The notes below the pieces were generated by a model. It was given only the letters and a program-made list of their open reading frames with translations, had not been told where the DNA came from and searched no databases. Made by a program: the position numbers and the translations under genes. Below are positions 51,642-59,676 of a DNA stretch of 64,000 nt, one piece after another. Source of the stretch: Streptomyces parvulus (lineage in GTDB: Bacteria > Actinomycetota > Actinomycetes > Streptomycetales > Streptomycetaceae); NCBI RefSeq assembly GCF_014648855.1, contig NZ_BMRX01000016.1:62001-126000 (forward strand). The letters are read 5' to 3'. How positions within the stretch are numbered: the stretch's first letter is position 1; every line of letters begins with the position of its first letter.

Positions 51642-52796
51642 GTGACCGCCATCTCCCTGGGCGTCCCCGAGGTCCCGGTCCGGCCGATCGCCGAGCGGCG
51701 CGTGTCGCGGCGGATCCAGGTCGGGCCGGTGGCCGTCGGGGGCGGGGCCCCGGTGTCGGTGCAGTCGATGACGACGACCCGTACGTCGGACGTCGGCGCG
51801 ACGCTCCAGCAGATCGCCGAGCTGACGGCGTCCGGCTGCGAGATCGTGCGAGTGGCGTGTCCGACGCAGGACGACGCGGACGCGCTGCCCGTGATCGCGC
51901 GGAAGTCGCAGATCCCGGTGATCGCCGACATCCACTTCCAGCCCAAGTACGTGTTCGCCGCGATCGAGGCGGGCTGCGCCGCGGTCCGGGTGAACCCGGG
52001 CAACATCAAGCAGTTCGACGACAAGGTGCGCGAGATCGCCAAGGCCGCTCGCGATCACGGCACTCCGATCCGCATCGGCGTGAACGCGGGCTCCCTGGAC
52101 CGCCGGCTGCTCCAGAAGTACGGCAGGGCGACCCCCGAGGCGCTCGCCGAGTCCGCGCTGTGGGAGGCGTCGCTCTTCGAGGAGCACGACTTCCGCGACA
52201 TCAAGATCTCGGTGAAGCACAACGACCCGGTCGTCATGGTCGAGGCCTATCGCCAGCTCGCCGCGCAGTGCGACTACCCGCTGCACCTCGGCGTGACCGA
52301 GGCCGGCCCCGCCTTCCAGGGCACCATCAAGTCGGCCGTCGCCTTCGGCGCGCTGCTCTCCCAGGGCATCGGCGACACCATCCGCGTCTCGCTCTCCGCG
52401 CCGCCGGTCGAGGAGATCAAGGTCGGCATCCAGATCCTCCAGTCCCTGGGGCTGCGGGAACGCCGGCTGGAGATCGTCTCGTGTCCGTCCTGCGGCCGTG
52501 CCCAGGTGGACGTCTACAAGCTGGCCGAGGAGGTCACCGCCGGCCTGGAGGGCATGGAGGTCCCCCTCCGCGTCGCCGTCATGGGCTGCGTCGTCAACGG
52601 TCCGGGCGAGGCCCGCGAGGCCGACCTCGGCGTCGCCTCCGGCAACGGCAAGGGGCAGATCTTCGTCAAGGGCGAGGTCATCAGGACCGTCCCCGAGTCG
52701 AAGATCGTGGAGACCCTCATCGACGAGGCCATGAAGATCGCCGAGCAGATGGAGAAGGACGGCGCGTCGGGGGAGCCGGCCGTCACCGTGAGCTGA
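51642..52796 (+). CDS. ispG: IspG, 4-hydroxy-3-methylbut-2-enyl diphosphate synthase
   Basis: This 384-aa MEP-pathway enzyme converts MEcPP to HMBPP. It has the TIM-barrel start GAPVSVQSMTTTRTSDVGAT and the iron-sulphur ligands C281 and C284 (VSCPSCGR) and C316 with E323 (MGCVVNGPGEA). Streptomyces normally carry another ispG in the main genome; this copy is dedicated to the hopanoid operon by position. GTG 51642 is four bases after hpnH; upstream AATGACGTC gives a poor ribosome binding site, so coupling is likely. Confidence 0.95.
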   Translation: MTAISLGVPEVPVRPIAERRVSRRIQVGPVAVGGGAPVSVQSMTTTRTSDVGATLQQIAELTASGCEIVRVACPTQDDADALPVIARKSQIPVIADIHFQPKYVFAAIEAGCAAVRVNPGNIKQFDDKVREIAKAARDHGTPIRIGVNAGSLDRRLLQKYGRATPEALAESALWEASLFEEHDFRDIKISVKHNDPVVMVEAYRQLAAQCDYPLHLGVTEAGPAFQGTIKSAVAFGALLSQGIGDTIRVSLSAPPVEEIKVGIQILQSLGLRERRLEIVSCPSCGRAQVDVYKLAEEVTAGLEGMEVPLRVAVMGCVVNGPGEAREADLGVASGNGKGQIFVKGEVIRTVPESKIVETLIDEAMKIAEQMEKDGASGEPAVTVS

Positions 52797-52824
52797 GACA
52801 GCACGGACCGAAGGGGGCCCGAAC

Positions 52825-54750
52825 GTGACGATTCTGGAGAACATCCGCGGACCACGCGACCTGAAGGCACTGTCCGAGACGGAACTCGCCGAACTGCCCG
52901 GCGAGATACGCGACTTCCTGGTGCACGCGGTCGCCCGCACCGGCGGTCACCTCGGACCCAACCTGGGGGTGGTGGAACTCACCCTCGCCCTGCACCGGGT
53001 CTTCGAGTCGCCGGCCGACCGCATCCTGTGGGACACCGGCCACCAGAGCTACGTGCACAAACTGCTGACCGGGCGTCAGGACTTCTCCAAGCTGCGGAGC
53101 AAGGGCGGCCTGTCCGGCTACCCCTCCCGCGAGGAGTCCGAGCACGACGTCATCGAGAACAGCCACGCCTCCACCGTGCTCGGCTGGGCCGACGGCCTCG
53201 CCAAGGCGCGCGACGTGCGCGGCCAGGACGGCCACGTCGTCGCCGTCATCGGCGACGGCGCGCTCACCGGCGGCATGGCCTGGGAGGCACTGAACAACAT
53301 CGCGGCCGCCCGGGACCGGCCGCTGATCATCGTGGTCAACGACAACGAGCGCTCGTACGCGCCCACCATCGGCGGCCTCGCCAACCACCTCGCGACCCTG
53401 CGCACCACCGACGGCTACGAGCGGATGCTGGCCTGGGGCAAGGACGTCCTCCAGCGCACCCCCGTGGTCGGCCACACCGTCTACGAGGCCCTGCACGGAG
53501 CCAAGAAGGGCTTCAAGGACGCCTTCGCCCCCCAGGGGCTCTTCGAGGATCTCGGGCTCAAGTACGTCGGCCCGATCGACGGGCACGACCTCGGGGCCGT
53601 CGAGTCGGCGCTGCGGCGCGCGAAGCGCTTCCACGGGCCGGTGCTGGTGCACTGCCTCACCGAGAAGGGCCGCGGCTACGAGCCCGCCCTGCGCGACGAG
53701 GAGGACCACTTCCACACCGTCGGCGCGATGGACCCGCTCACCTGCGCACCGCTCGCCCCGGCCGGCGGGCCGTCCTGGACCTCCGTGTTCGGCGAGGAGA
53801 TGGTGCGCATCGGCGAGCGTCGTGCCGACGTCGTCGCCGTCACCGCGGCCATGCTGCACCCGGTCGGTCTGGCGCCGTTCGCCGATCGGTTCCCCGACCG
53901 GGTCTGGGACGTGGGCATCGCCGAACAGCACGCCGCCGTGTCCGCGGCCGGGCTCGCCACCGGCGGGCTCCACCCGGTCGTCGCCGTCTACGCCACCTTC
54001 CTCAACCGCGCCTTCGACCAACTGCTCATGGACGTCGCGCTGCACCGCTGCGGGGTCACCTTCGTGCTCGACCGGGCCGGCGTCACCGGCACCGACGGCC
54101 CCTCGCACAACGGCATGTGGGACATGTCCGTCCTCCAGGTCGTCCCCGGCCTGCGCATCGCCGCCCCGCGCGACGCCGACCAGCTCCGCGCCCAGCTGCG
54201 CGAGGCGGTCGCCGTCGACGACGCGCCGACCCTGCTGCGCTTCCCGAAGGAGTCCGCCGGACCCGCGGTGCCCGCCGTCGGCCGGATCGGCGGCATGGAC
54301 GTCCTGCACGCCTGCGACCGGCCCGAGGTGCTGCTGGTGGCCGTCGGTGTGATGGCGTCCGTCTGCCTCGGGGCCGCGGAACTGCTGGAGGCCCGCGGCA
54401 TCGGCTGCACCGTCGTCGACCCGCGCTGGGTCAAGCCCGTCGACCCGGAGCTGGCCCCGCTGGCCGCACGGCACCGGCTGGTCGCCGTCGTCGAGGACAA
54501 CAGCCGCGCGGCGGGTGTCGGTTCGGCGGTGGCCCTGGCGCTCGGTGACGCCGACACCGACGTGCCCGTACGCCGCTTCGGCATCCCCGAGCAGTTCCTC
54601 GCGCACGCCAAGCGCGCCGAAGTGCTCGCCGACATCGGTCTCACCCCGGTCGACATCGCCGGCCGGATCGGCGCGAGCCTGGCCGTCGGGCGAGCGGTGG
54701 AACCGTCCGGCGACGGACGGAACGTCATGCCAGCGCAAGGAGAGAACTGA
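52825..54750 (+). CDS. dxs: 1-deoxy-D-xylulose-5-phosphate synthase
   Basis: The 641-aa thiamine-dependent enzyme condenses pyruvate and glyceraldehyde-3-phosphate, the entry step of the MEP pathway. It has GGHLGPNLGVVELTLALH (active-site H42), ILWDTGHQSYVHK, the thiamine motif VIGDGALTGGMAWEALNN (143-150 core) and the transketolase-type central domain VWDVGIAEQHAAVSAAGLA. GTG 52825 has GAAGGGGG upstream. It lies 28 bp after ispG and directly abuts the aminotransferase gene. As with ispG, this is probably a second copy in the genome. Confidence 0.96.
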   Translation: MTILENIRGPRDLKALSETELAELPGEIRDFLVHAVARTGGHLGPNLGVVELTLALHRVFESPADRILWDTGHQSYVHKLLTGRQDFSKLRSKGGLSGYPSREESEHDVIENSHASTVLGWADGLAKARDVRGQDGHVVAVIGDGALTGGMAWEALNNIAAARDRPLIIVVNDNERSYAPTIGGLANHLATLRTTDGYERMLAWGKDVLQRTPVVGHTVYEALHGAKKGFKDAFAPQGLFEDLGLKYVGPIDGHDLGAVESALRRAKRFHGPVLVHCLTEKGRGYEPALRDEEDHFHTVGAMDPLTCAPLAPAGGPSWTSVFGEEMVRIGERRADVVAVTAAMLHPVGLAPFADRFPDRVWDVGIAEQHAAVSAAGLATGGLHPVVAVYATFLNRAFDQLLMDVALHRCGVTFVLDRAGVTGTDGPSHNGMWDMSVLQVVPGLRIAAPRDADQLRAQLREAVAVDDAPTLLRFPKESAGPAVPAVGRIGGMDVLHACDRPEVLLVAVGVMASVCLGAAELLEARGIGCTVVDPRWVKPVDPELAPLAARHRLVAVVEDNSRAAGVGSAVALALGDADTDVPVRRFGIPEQFLAHAKRAEVLADIGLTPVDIAGRIGASLAVGRAVEPSGDGRNVMPAQGEN

Positions 54751-56136
54751 ATGACCAAGGAGTTCGACCTCGCCGCGCTCTTGGCCGAGCGCGGGGCCGA
54801 GCGGTACGAGCTGCACGCCAGGCACCTCAACCACCAGCTGCCGCGCATGCTCCACACCATCGGCTTCGACAAGGTCTACGAGCGGGCCGAGGGCGCGCAC
54901 TTCTGGGACGCCGACGGCAACGACTACCTCGACATGCTGGCCGGGTTCGCGGTGATGGGCCTGGGGCGCCACCACCCGGTGGTCCGCAAGGCGCTGCACG
55001 ACGTCCTCGACGCCTCGCTGGCCGACCTGACCCGCTTCGACTGCCCGCCGCTGCCGGGCCTGCTCGCCGAACGGCTGCTCTCCTACAGCCCGCACCTGGA
55101 CCGCGTCTTCTTCGGCAACAGCGGGACCGAGGCGGTGGAGACCGCGCTGAAGTTCGCCCGCTACGCGACCGGCAGGCCGAGGATCCTCTACTGCACGCAC
55201 GCCTTCCACGGGCTGACCACCGGGTCGCTCTCCGTCAACGGCGAGGACGGCTTCCGCAAGGGCTTCGCGCCCCTGCTGCCCGACACCGCGATCCCCCTCG
55301 GTGACCTGGACGCCCTGGCCCGCGAGCTGCGGCGGGGCGACGTGGCCGCGCTCGTCGTGGAGCCGATCCAGGGCAAGGGCGTCCACGAGGCGCCGCCCGG
55401 CTACCTGCGGGCCGCACAGGACCTGCTGCACCGGCACAAGGCGCTGCTGATCGCCGACGAGGTGCAGACGGGCCTCGGCCGGACCGGGAAGTTCTACGCC
55501 TTCCAGCACGAGGACGGCGTCGAGCCCGACCTGGTCTGCGTGGCGAAGGCGCTGTCCGGCGGATACGTGCCGGTGGGGGCCACCCTGGGCAAGGACTGGA
55601 TCTTCCAGAAGGTGTACTCCTCCATGGACCGCGTGCAGGTCCATTCGGCGAGCTTCGGGTCCAACGCGCAGGCCATGGCGGCCGGCCTCGCCGTGCTCTC
55701 GGTGATGGAGAACGAGCAGATCGTGGCGAACGCCGCCGCGGTGGGGGAGCGGCTGAAGTCCCGGCTGACGGAGCTGGTGGACCGCTACGAGCTGCTCGCC
55801 GACGTCCGGGGGCGGGGGCTGATGATCGGCATCGAGTTCGGCCGGCCCAAGTCCCTGAAGCTGCGCAGCCGCTGGACCATGCTGCAGACCGCCCGCAAGG
55901 GCCTGTTCGCGCAGATGGTGGTGGTGCCGCTGCTGCAACGGCACCGCATCCTCACCCAGGTCTCCGGCGACCACCTGGAGGTGATCAAGCTGATCCCGCC
56001 GCTGATCATCGACACGGCGGACGCGGACCGGTTCGTCGACGCCTTCACCGAGGTGATGGACGACGCGCACAACGGGGGCGGCCTGATGTGGGACTTCGGC
56101 AAGACCCTGGTGAAGCAGGCGGTGGCGCACCGCTGA
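54751..56136 (+). CDS. hpnO: Class III aminotransferase, HpnO-like
   Basis: This 461-aa PLP enzyme has the acetylornithine/succinylornithine aminotransferase pattern: VFFGNSGTEAVETALKFAR, TPHAF-like CTHAFHGLTTGSL, LIADEVQTGLGRTG (D236, E237) and the Schiff-base lysine K266 in CVAKALSGGYVP. At the end of a hopanoid operon it should aminate the oxidised ribosylhopane side chain to aminobacteriohopanetriol. The C-terminal hydrophobic patch (VIKLIPPLIIDTAD) is typical of this subgroup. AAGGAGAG precedes ATG 54751, which abuts the dxs stop. Confidence 0.9.
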   Translation: MTKEFDLAALLAERGAERYELHARHLNHQLPRMLHTIGFDKVYERAEGAHFWDADGNDYLDMLAGFAVMGLGRHHPVVRKALHDVLDASLADLTRFDCPPLPGLLAERLLSYSPHLDRVFFGNSGTEAVETALKFARYATGRPRILYCTHAFHGLTTGSLSVNGEDGFRKGFAPLLPDTAIPLGDLDALARELRRGDVAALVVEPIQGKGVHEAPPGYLRAAQDLLHRHKALLIADEVQTGLGRTGKFYAFQHEDGVEPDLVCVAKALSGGYVPVGATLGKDWIFQKVYSSMDRVQVHSASFGSNAQAMAAGLAVLSVMENEQIVANAAAVGERLKSRLTELVDRYELLADVRGRGLMIGIEFGRPKSLKLRSRWTMLQTARKGLFAQMVVVPLLQRHRILTQVSGDHLEVIKLIPPLIIDTADADRFVDAFTEVMDDAHNGGGLMWDFGKTLVKQAVAHR

Positions 56137-56143
56137 GGGGAGC

Positions 56144-56162
56144 TTTTGCCTCGCAGGCAAAA
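56144..56162. promoter_or_regulatory. Operator-like inverted repeat 1
   Basis: TTTTGCCT-CGC-AGGCAAAA is a perfect 8-bp inverted repeat with a 3-bp centre. It lies 39 bases before the XRE-cupin regulator start and seven bases after the aminotransferase stop. Confidence 0.6.
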
Positions 56163-56164
56163 AA

Positions 56165-56181
56165 CTTGCCTCAGGGGCAAG
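56165..56181. promoter_or_regulatory. Operator-like inverted repeat 2
   Basis: CTTGCC-TCAGG-GGCAAG shares the TTGCC/GGCAA half-sites of repeat 1. The two dyad centres are 20 bp apart, about two helical turns, which suits cooperative dimer binding by the adjacent regulator. Confidence 0.6.
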
Positions 56182-56200
56182 TCTCGGGCTGAATGGGCTC

Positions 56201-56824
56201 ATGAGCACGAGCTCCTCCGAGACCGGCCCGCCCGACGGCGCGGTCGCCGCGGTCGCGCCCCAGCTGCGTGAGCTGCGGCGGCGGGCCGCCCTGACCCTGG
56301 AGGCGGCGGCCCGCGCGGCCGGGCTGTCGCCCGCCCACCTCTCCCGCCTGGAGACCGGGCAGCGCCAGCCCTCGCTGCCGATGCTGCTCGCCCTCGCCCG
56401 CGTCTACGGTACGACCGTCGCCGAGCTGCTGGGGGAGGCGCCCGCGGACCGGGACGCGGTGGTCCGCGCCGCCGAGATGGAGCCCAGCGCCGCGGGCGGC
56501 TGGACGTACCGGCGGGCGGGCGCTCCGGGCCGGGGCATGCAGGCCCTGCGCGTCGAGGTGCCGTACGGCTCCCAGGGGGACATCGTGCGGGTGCATCCCG
56601 GGGAGGAGTGGCTCCACGTGCTCAGGGGCCGGCTGCGGCTGCGCCTCGGGGACACCGAGCACCGGCTCGGGGTGGGGGACGGCGCCCACTTCGACTCGCT
56701 GACCCCGCACCGGATCGCCGCGCTCGATCCCGAAGGGGTGGAGCTGCTCTTCGTCCACACGCTGCTGCAGAGCCCGACGGCCGCACTGTGCCTCGGCCCG
56801 ACGACCACCGGGGAGACGCCGTGA
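56201..56824 (+). CDS. XRE-family regulator with cupin sensor domain
   Basis: The 207-aa protein has an N-terminal lambda-repressor-like helix-turn-helix (LRELRRRAALTLEAAARAAG, LSPAHLSRLETGQRQPSLPM) and a C-terminal cupin (VHPGEEWLHVLRGRLRLRLG, VGDGAHFDSLTPHRIAAL). Such regulators bind a small ligand in the cupin and repress adjacent genes. ATG 56201 has no Shine-Dalgarno sequence, so a short or leaderless mRNA is likely. Two inverted repeats just upstream are probable autoregulatory sites. It is coupled to a 40-aa membrane protein gene (GTGA overlap). Confidence 0.92.
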   Translation: MSTSSSETGPPDGAVAAVAPQLRELRRRAALTLEAAARAAGLSPAHLSRLETGQRQPSLPMLLALARVYGTTVAELLGEAPADRDAVVRAAEMEPSAAGGWTYRRAGAPGRGMQALRVEVPYGSQGDIVRVHPGEEWLHVLRGRLRLRLGDTEHRLGVGDGAHFDSLTPHRIAALDPEGVELLFVHTLLQSPTAALCLGPTTTGETP

Positions 56825-56943
56825 GATCCATGGAGGAGAAGTTCCCGCGCGCCCTGTGGGTGCGCCTGCTCATCTACATCGCGCTGGGGCACGTCTTCGG
56901 CGGCTTCCTCTACCTGCTCTTCGAGGTGGGGGCCAGTCGCTAG
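56821..56943 (+). CDS. 40-aa membrane protein (DUF6126-like)
   Basis: GTG 56821 overlaps the regulator stop and has GGGGAGA six bases upstream. The peptide VRSMEEKFPRALWVRLLIYI, then ALGHVFGGFLYLLFEVGASR, has a charged start and a single membrane helix. It matches the pattern of small DUF6126-type Streptomyces proteins found downstream of cupin regulators, from memory. The TAG stop lies at the left edge of the MITE-like repeat; restoring the pre-insertion sequence also gives TAG, so the protein is unchanged by the insertion. Confidence 0.75.
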   Translation: MRSMEEKFPRALWVRLLIYIALGHVFGGFLYLLFEVGASR

Positions 56944-57146
56944 GGCCTGTCTGACAATTCCCTCCCCCAGCCTCCGGCCGGGAGGTGCCCCCAGCCTCGC
57001 GCCGCCATGCACGCACTCTCGCCGCACCGGGCGCAGAGCCAAGTACATCCAGTACGAGGCTCCACGCCCGGCACGGCGAGAGCACGCACCTGACGACGCA
57101 AGGCCGCCCTCCGGGCGACGACGGGAATTGTCAGACAGGCCCTAGC
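56939..57146. mobile_element. 208-bp MITE-like element with 24-bp perfect terminal inverted repeats
   Basis: The left end (56939-56962, containing GGGCCTGTCTGACAATTCCC) is the exact reverse complement of the right end (57123-57146). The repeats begin and end at TA (CTAG at both edges), which fits a TA target duplication of IS630/Tc1 or IS5/IS427-type transposases. The interior has no coding capacity and is itself palindromic: GAGCC/GGCTC and GTAC/GTAC pairs around 57030-57065, and ACTCTCGCCG against CGGCGAGAGC. The whole element can fold into one long hairpin. It needs a transposase in trans. Confidence 0.85.
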
Positions 57147-57173
57147 CCGCCGGGCGGGTCCGTGACGCGCGGC

Positions 57174-57971
57174 TCAGTCCAGCATGCGCTCGCGCAGCCG
57201 CTCCCGGGTCCCGGGCGTGAGGTGCAGGCCCTGCTCCAGGTAGGCGTCGACGCCGCCCCAGGTCTCCTCGACGGTCTCGAAGGCCGCCGCCAGGTACTCG
57301 GCGCGCGCGTCGAACAGAGGGCTGAGCAGCTCCATGACCTCCGGGGAGTAGGCCGAGGCGGCGGAGCTGCTGCGGCGCACCTTGTAGCGGCGGTGCGTGG
57401 CGTTGGACTTCAGGTAGTCGTCGAGGACGGCGTCGCGCTCGACGCCGAGCGCCAGCAGCGTGACCGCGATCGACAGGCCCGCCCGGTCCTTGCCCGCCGC
57501 GCAGTGCATCAGGGCGGGGACGCTGTCCTCGGCGAGCGCGTGCAGCACCCTGGAGTGCTCCGCGGTGCGCTCCCGGATGATCGTGCGGTAGGACTCGATC
57601 ATCCGGTTGGCGCCCTTGTCGCCGGCCAGGATCTCGTGCAGCTGGTCGAGGTCGCCGTCGCGGACCATCTTCCAGAACTCGGCGCCGTCGGCCGGGTCGC
57701 TCAGCGGAAGGTTCACATTGCGCACGCCCGGCAGCTCGACGTCCGGGCCTTCCAGCTTCTGGTCGGCCGCGTTGCGGAAGTCGAAGACGGTGTGCAGGCC
57801 GAGGGTCGCCAGGAAGGCGGCGTCCTCTCCGGTGGCATGCGCCAGGTGGCCGCTGCGGAACAGCACGCCCTGCCGCACCCGCCGCCCGTCCGCGGTCGGC
57901 AGTCCGCCGACGTCCCGGAAATTGCGCACCCCGGTCAGCTCGGGCTCGGTCGACGGGACCTGCTGCGTCAC
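57174..57971 (-). CDS. Tyrosine-type protein phosphatase (MptpB-like)
   Basis: This 265-aa phosphatase has the P-loop HCAAGKDRAG at 156-165 with nucleophile C157; the HCxxGKDR form is that of the MptpB/Y_phosphatase3 group, which removes phosphate from Tyr/Ser/Thr proteins and phosphoinositides. The N-terminal FRDVGGLPTADGRRVRQG motif, with GVLFRSGHL, is typical. GTG 57971 has GGAGGAG six bases upstream, so longer in-frame starts are rejected. It is transcribed toward the MITE-like element, whose right end is 27 bp beyond its stop. Confidence 0.93.
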   Translation of the reverse strand: MTQQVPSTEPELTGVRNFRDVGGLPTADGRRVRQGVLFRSGHLAHATGEDAAFLATLGLHTVFDFRNAADQKLEGPDVELPGVRNVNLPLSDPADGAEFWKMVRDGDLDQLHEILAGDKGANRMIESYRTIIRERTAEHSRVLHALAEDSVPALMHCAAGKDRAGLSIAVTLLALGVERDAVLDDYLKSNATHRRYKVRRSSSAASAYSPEVMELLSPLFDARAEYLAAAFETVEETWGGVDAYLEQGLHLTPGTRERLRERMLD

Positions 57972-58318
57972 GGGGACTCCTCCCAATCCGCCCCGCCGAC
58001 GCTGCTCGGCGGCGGGCTCGCCCCGACGATACGGCATCCCCTGTCTGCGCCGATGAGTTGTCCACAGGCCATTTCGGGGTGACCTGGAAGTTCTGTCCGA
58101 ATTGACGCCTTAATTCCAACTGGCGCTGAAATGCGAAAGGGTGGGAAAGGGGCGCGTGAGCAGCGTCATATCCGTAACGGTGCGTTGTTCGTCATGTGCA
58201 CGTAATCAAGCCGGTTCGCAAGGCCGTTCACTCGAAACGCCATTCCCCGAATCGACGGAGTGTGACCGGAAATTCCCGTAAAGGATCAATCGGAACCCCT
58301 TCCGGTGGAACCCCTCGC

Positions 58319-58348
58319 TTGTCCGGGTGCGTCTTGGTCCCTTACGTT
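58319..58348 (+). promoter_or_regulatory. Candidate promoter for riboswitch-M23 transcript
   Basis: TTGTCC (58319-58324) and TACGTT (58343-58348) are separated by 18 bases, an acceptable vegetative-sigma arrangement. Transcription would begin shortly before the riboswitch. The 240 bp further upstream show no gene. Confidence 0.4.
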
Positions 58349-58384
58349 CACCACCGATCCGGACGGACGCCTAATCCTGCCGCC

Positions 58385-58545
58385 GACCGGAGCCCACTCT
58401 CATCCACCACCCGTACCGGCAGGAGCGGGGGACCCACAGGTACGAATGCCTGTTCCGGTTCCCGGAACGGCTTGGGGTGAAGCCGCGTCTCGGCGCGGCC
58501 GGGCATCTCCAGCCCGAACCCGACAGCTCACCTCGCAGGCGCCGG
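58385..58545 (+). ncRNA. ydaO-type c-di-AMP riboswitch
   Basis: The leader of the M23 peptidase gene carries the conserved ydaO/yuaA blocks in order: AGCGGGGGACCCACAGGT near 58424-58441, GGCTTGGGGTGAAGCC near 58470-58485, and the 3' block AGCCCGAACCCGACAGCT followed by CACCTCGCAGGCG (58511-58541). The pairing GGGCATCTCC/GCCCGAACC region matches the usual 3' junction. This class binds cyclic di-AMP and usually shuts off cell-wall hydrolase and ion-transport genes; in S. coelicolor it controls rpfA and related hydrolases (established knowledge). The ribosome binding site GGAGAGGAA follows directly. Confidence 0.88.
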
Positions 58546-58558
58546 AGAGGAATTCGCC

Positions 58559-59479
58559 ATGCCCGCGAAGGGTAAGCACCGCCGTACCAGGGCCATGCGC
58601 CTGACCCGCACCATCGCCGTCGCCTCGACCGGTGGCGCCGCGCTCGCGCTCCCGCTGATCGGGGCCGCCGGCGCCAACGCCGCCCCCGCGCACTCCGTTT
58701 CCGCGCAGTCCACCGCGGCGTCCGTGAAGAAGGCCGCCCCGGCCGGCGCCGAGAAGAAGAACACGGACACGCGGACCTACACCGTCAAGAGCGGCGACTA
58801 CCTCTCGCGGATAGCCGACGAGCAGAACGTCGACGGCGGCTGGAAGAAGCTGTACGAGGACAACCGCGAGGCCGTGGGCTCGGACCCGTCGCTCATCCAC
58901 CCGGGCCTGAAGCTCTCCGTCGGCGCCAAGGCCGCCGGGTCCTCCGCCCCGTCGGAGAAGCCGGCCGCCGAGAAGCCCGCCGCCGAGAAGCCCGCCGCCG
59001 CGGAAAAGCCCGCCGCCAAGCCGGCCGAGAAGTCCGCGGACGCCGAGCAGGCCTCCACCTCGGAAGCCGGCAGCGGTTACACCTCCCCCGTCGCGGGCGG
59101 CACCGTGGGCACCCCGTACCACCAGTCCGGCAGCATGTGGTCCAGCGGCTACCACACCGGCACGGACTTCGTCGTCCCGACCGGCACCCCGCTCAAGGCC
59201 GTCGCCGCCGGCACCGTCGTCTCCGCCGGCCCCGGCGGCGCCTACGGCAACCAGGTCGTCATCCAGCTCGCCGACGGCCACTACGCCCAGTACGCCCACC
59301 TCTCCTCCCTCTCCGTCTCCGCCGGCCAGTCGGTGACGGCGGGCCAGCAGGTCGGCCTCTCGGGCGCCACCGGCAACGTGACCGGTCCGCACCTGCACTT
59401 CGAGATCCGCACCACGCCGGACTACGGCTCGGACATCGACCCCGTCGCGTACCTGCGCTCGCACGGCGTCTCGCTCTGA
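58559..59479 (+). CDS. Secreted LysM-M23 peptidoglycan endopeptidase
   Basis: The 306-aa cell-wall hydrolase has a signal peptide (cleavage near ANAAPA, residue 42), a LysM domain (TYTVKSGDYLSRIADEQ, GLKLSVGAKA), a linker of repeated EKPAA units, and a C-terminal M23 domain with the zinc ligands of GYHTGTDFVVP (HxxxD) and PHLHFEIR (HxH). It cuts peptidoglycan cross-links outside the membrane. The c-di-AMP riboswitch upstream ties it to spore germination and wall turnover control. By gene order it matches the riboswitch-controlled hydrolase SCO6773. A strong terminator follows. Confidence 0.95.
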   Translation: MPAKGKHRRTRAMRLTRTIAVASTGGAALALPLIGAAGANAAPAHSVSAQSTAASVKKAAPAGAEKKNTDTRTYTVKSGDYLSRIADEQNVDGGWKKLYEDNREAVGSDPSLIHPGLKLSVGAKAAGSSAPSEKPAAEKPAAEKPAAAEKPAAKPAEKSADAEQASTSEAGSGYTSPVAGGTVGTPYHQSGSMWSSGYHTGTDFVVPTGTPLKAVAAGTVVSAGPGGAYGNQVVIQLADGHYAQYAHLSSLSVSAGQSVTAGQQVGLSGATGNVTGPHLHFEIRTTPDYGSDIDPVAYLRSHGVSL

Positions 59480-59503
59480 CCCCCTAGGGCACAGCCCCCA
59501 CGC

Positions 59504-59545
59504 CACCGAAGGCCGGACCCCGATCCCCGGGTCCGGTCTTCGGTG
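59504..59545 (+). terminator. Strong terminator after M23 gene
   Basis: A 17-bp stem (59504-59520 with 59529-59545, one G-U) with an 8-base loop, core GGCCGGACCC/GGGTCCGGTC, lies 25 bases after the stop. Confidence 0.8.
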
Positions 59546-59631
59546 TATCCGGACCGGGGGGTGGCTCCCGCCGTATTCCGGAGTTGACCAAGGCTTTAGC
59601 AGTGGCTTTTCTCACCGGCCGTCAACCCCTT

Positions 59632-59647
59632 CCTACGGTCGCGTAGG
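59632..59647. promoter_or_regulatory. Inverted repeat upstream of SGNH hydrolase gene
   Basis: CCTACG-gtcg-CGTAGG lies 30 bases before the GTG start, where an operator or leader hairpin would act. TTGACC at 59584 may be a -35, but no matching -10 is clear. Confidence 0.35.
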
Positions 59648-59676
59648 TCACATTCCAAGGTGAATCATGGCTCGCT

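Noticed and set aside
52783..56208. 1141-codon minus-strand frame under dxs and the aminotransferase
   Set aside because: Same pattern: a long antisense frame with biased composition, contradicted by the clear motifs of Dxs and HpnO on the plus strand.
56944..57122. CRISPR-like or tRNA-like structure in the repeat region
   Set aside because: There are no regularly spaced direct repeats and no cloverleaf or CCA/anticodon pattern; the inverted ends fit a MITE.
58196..58480. 94-codon plus-strand ORF upstream of the M23 gene
   Set aside because: It overlaps the riboswitch, has Ser/Arg/Gly/Pro-rich composition with no motif or ribosome binding site, and the RNA structure explains the sequence better.
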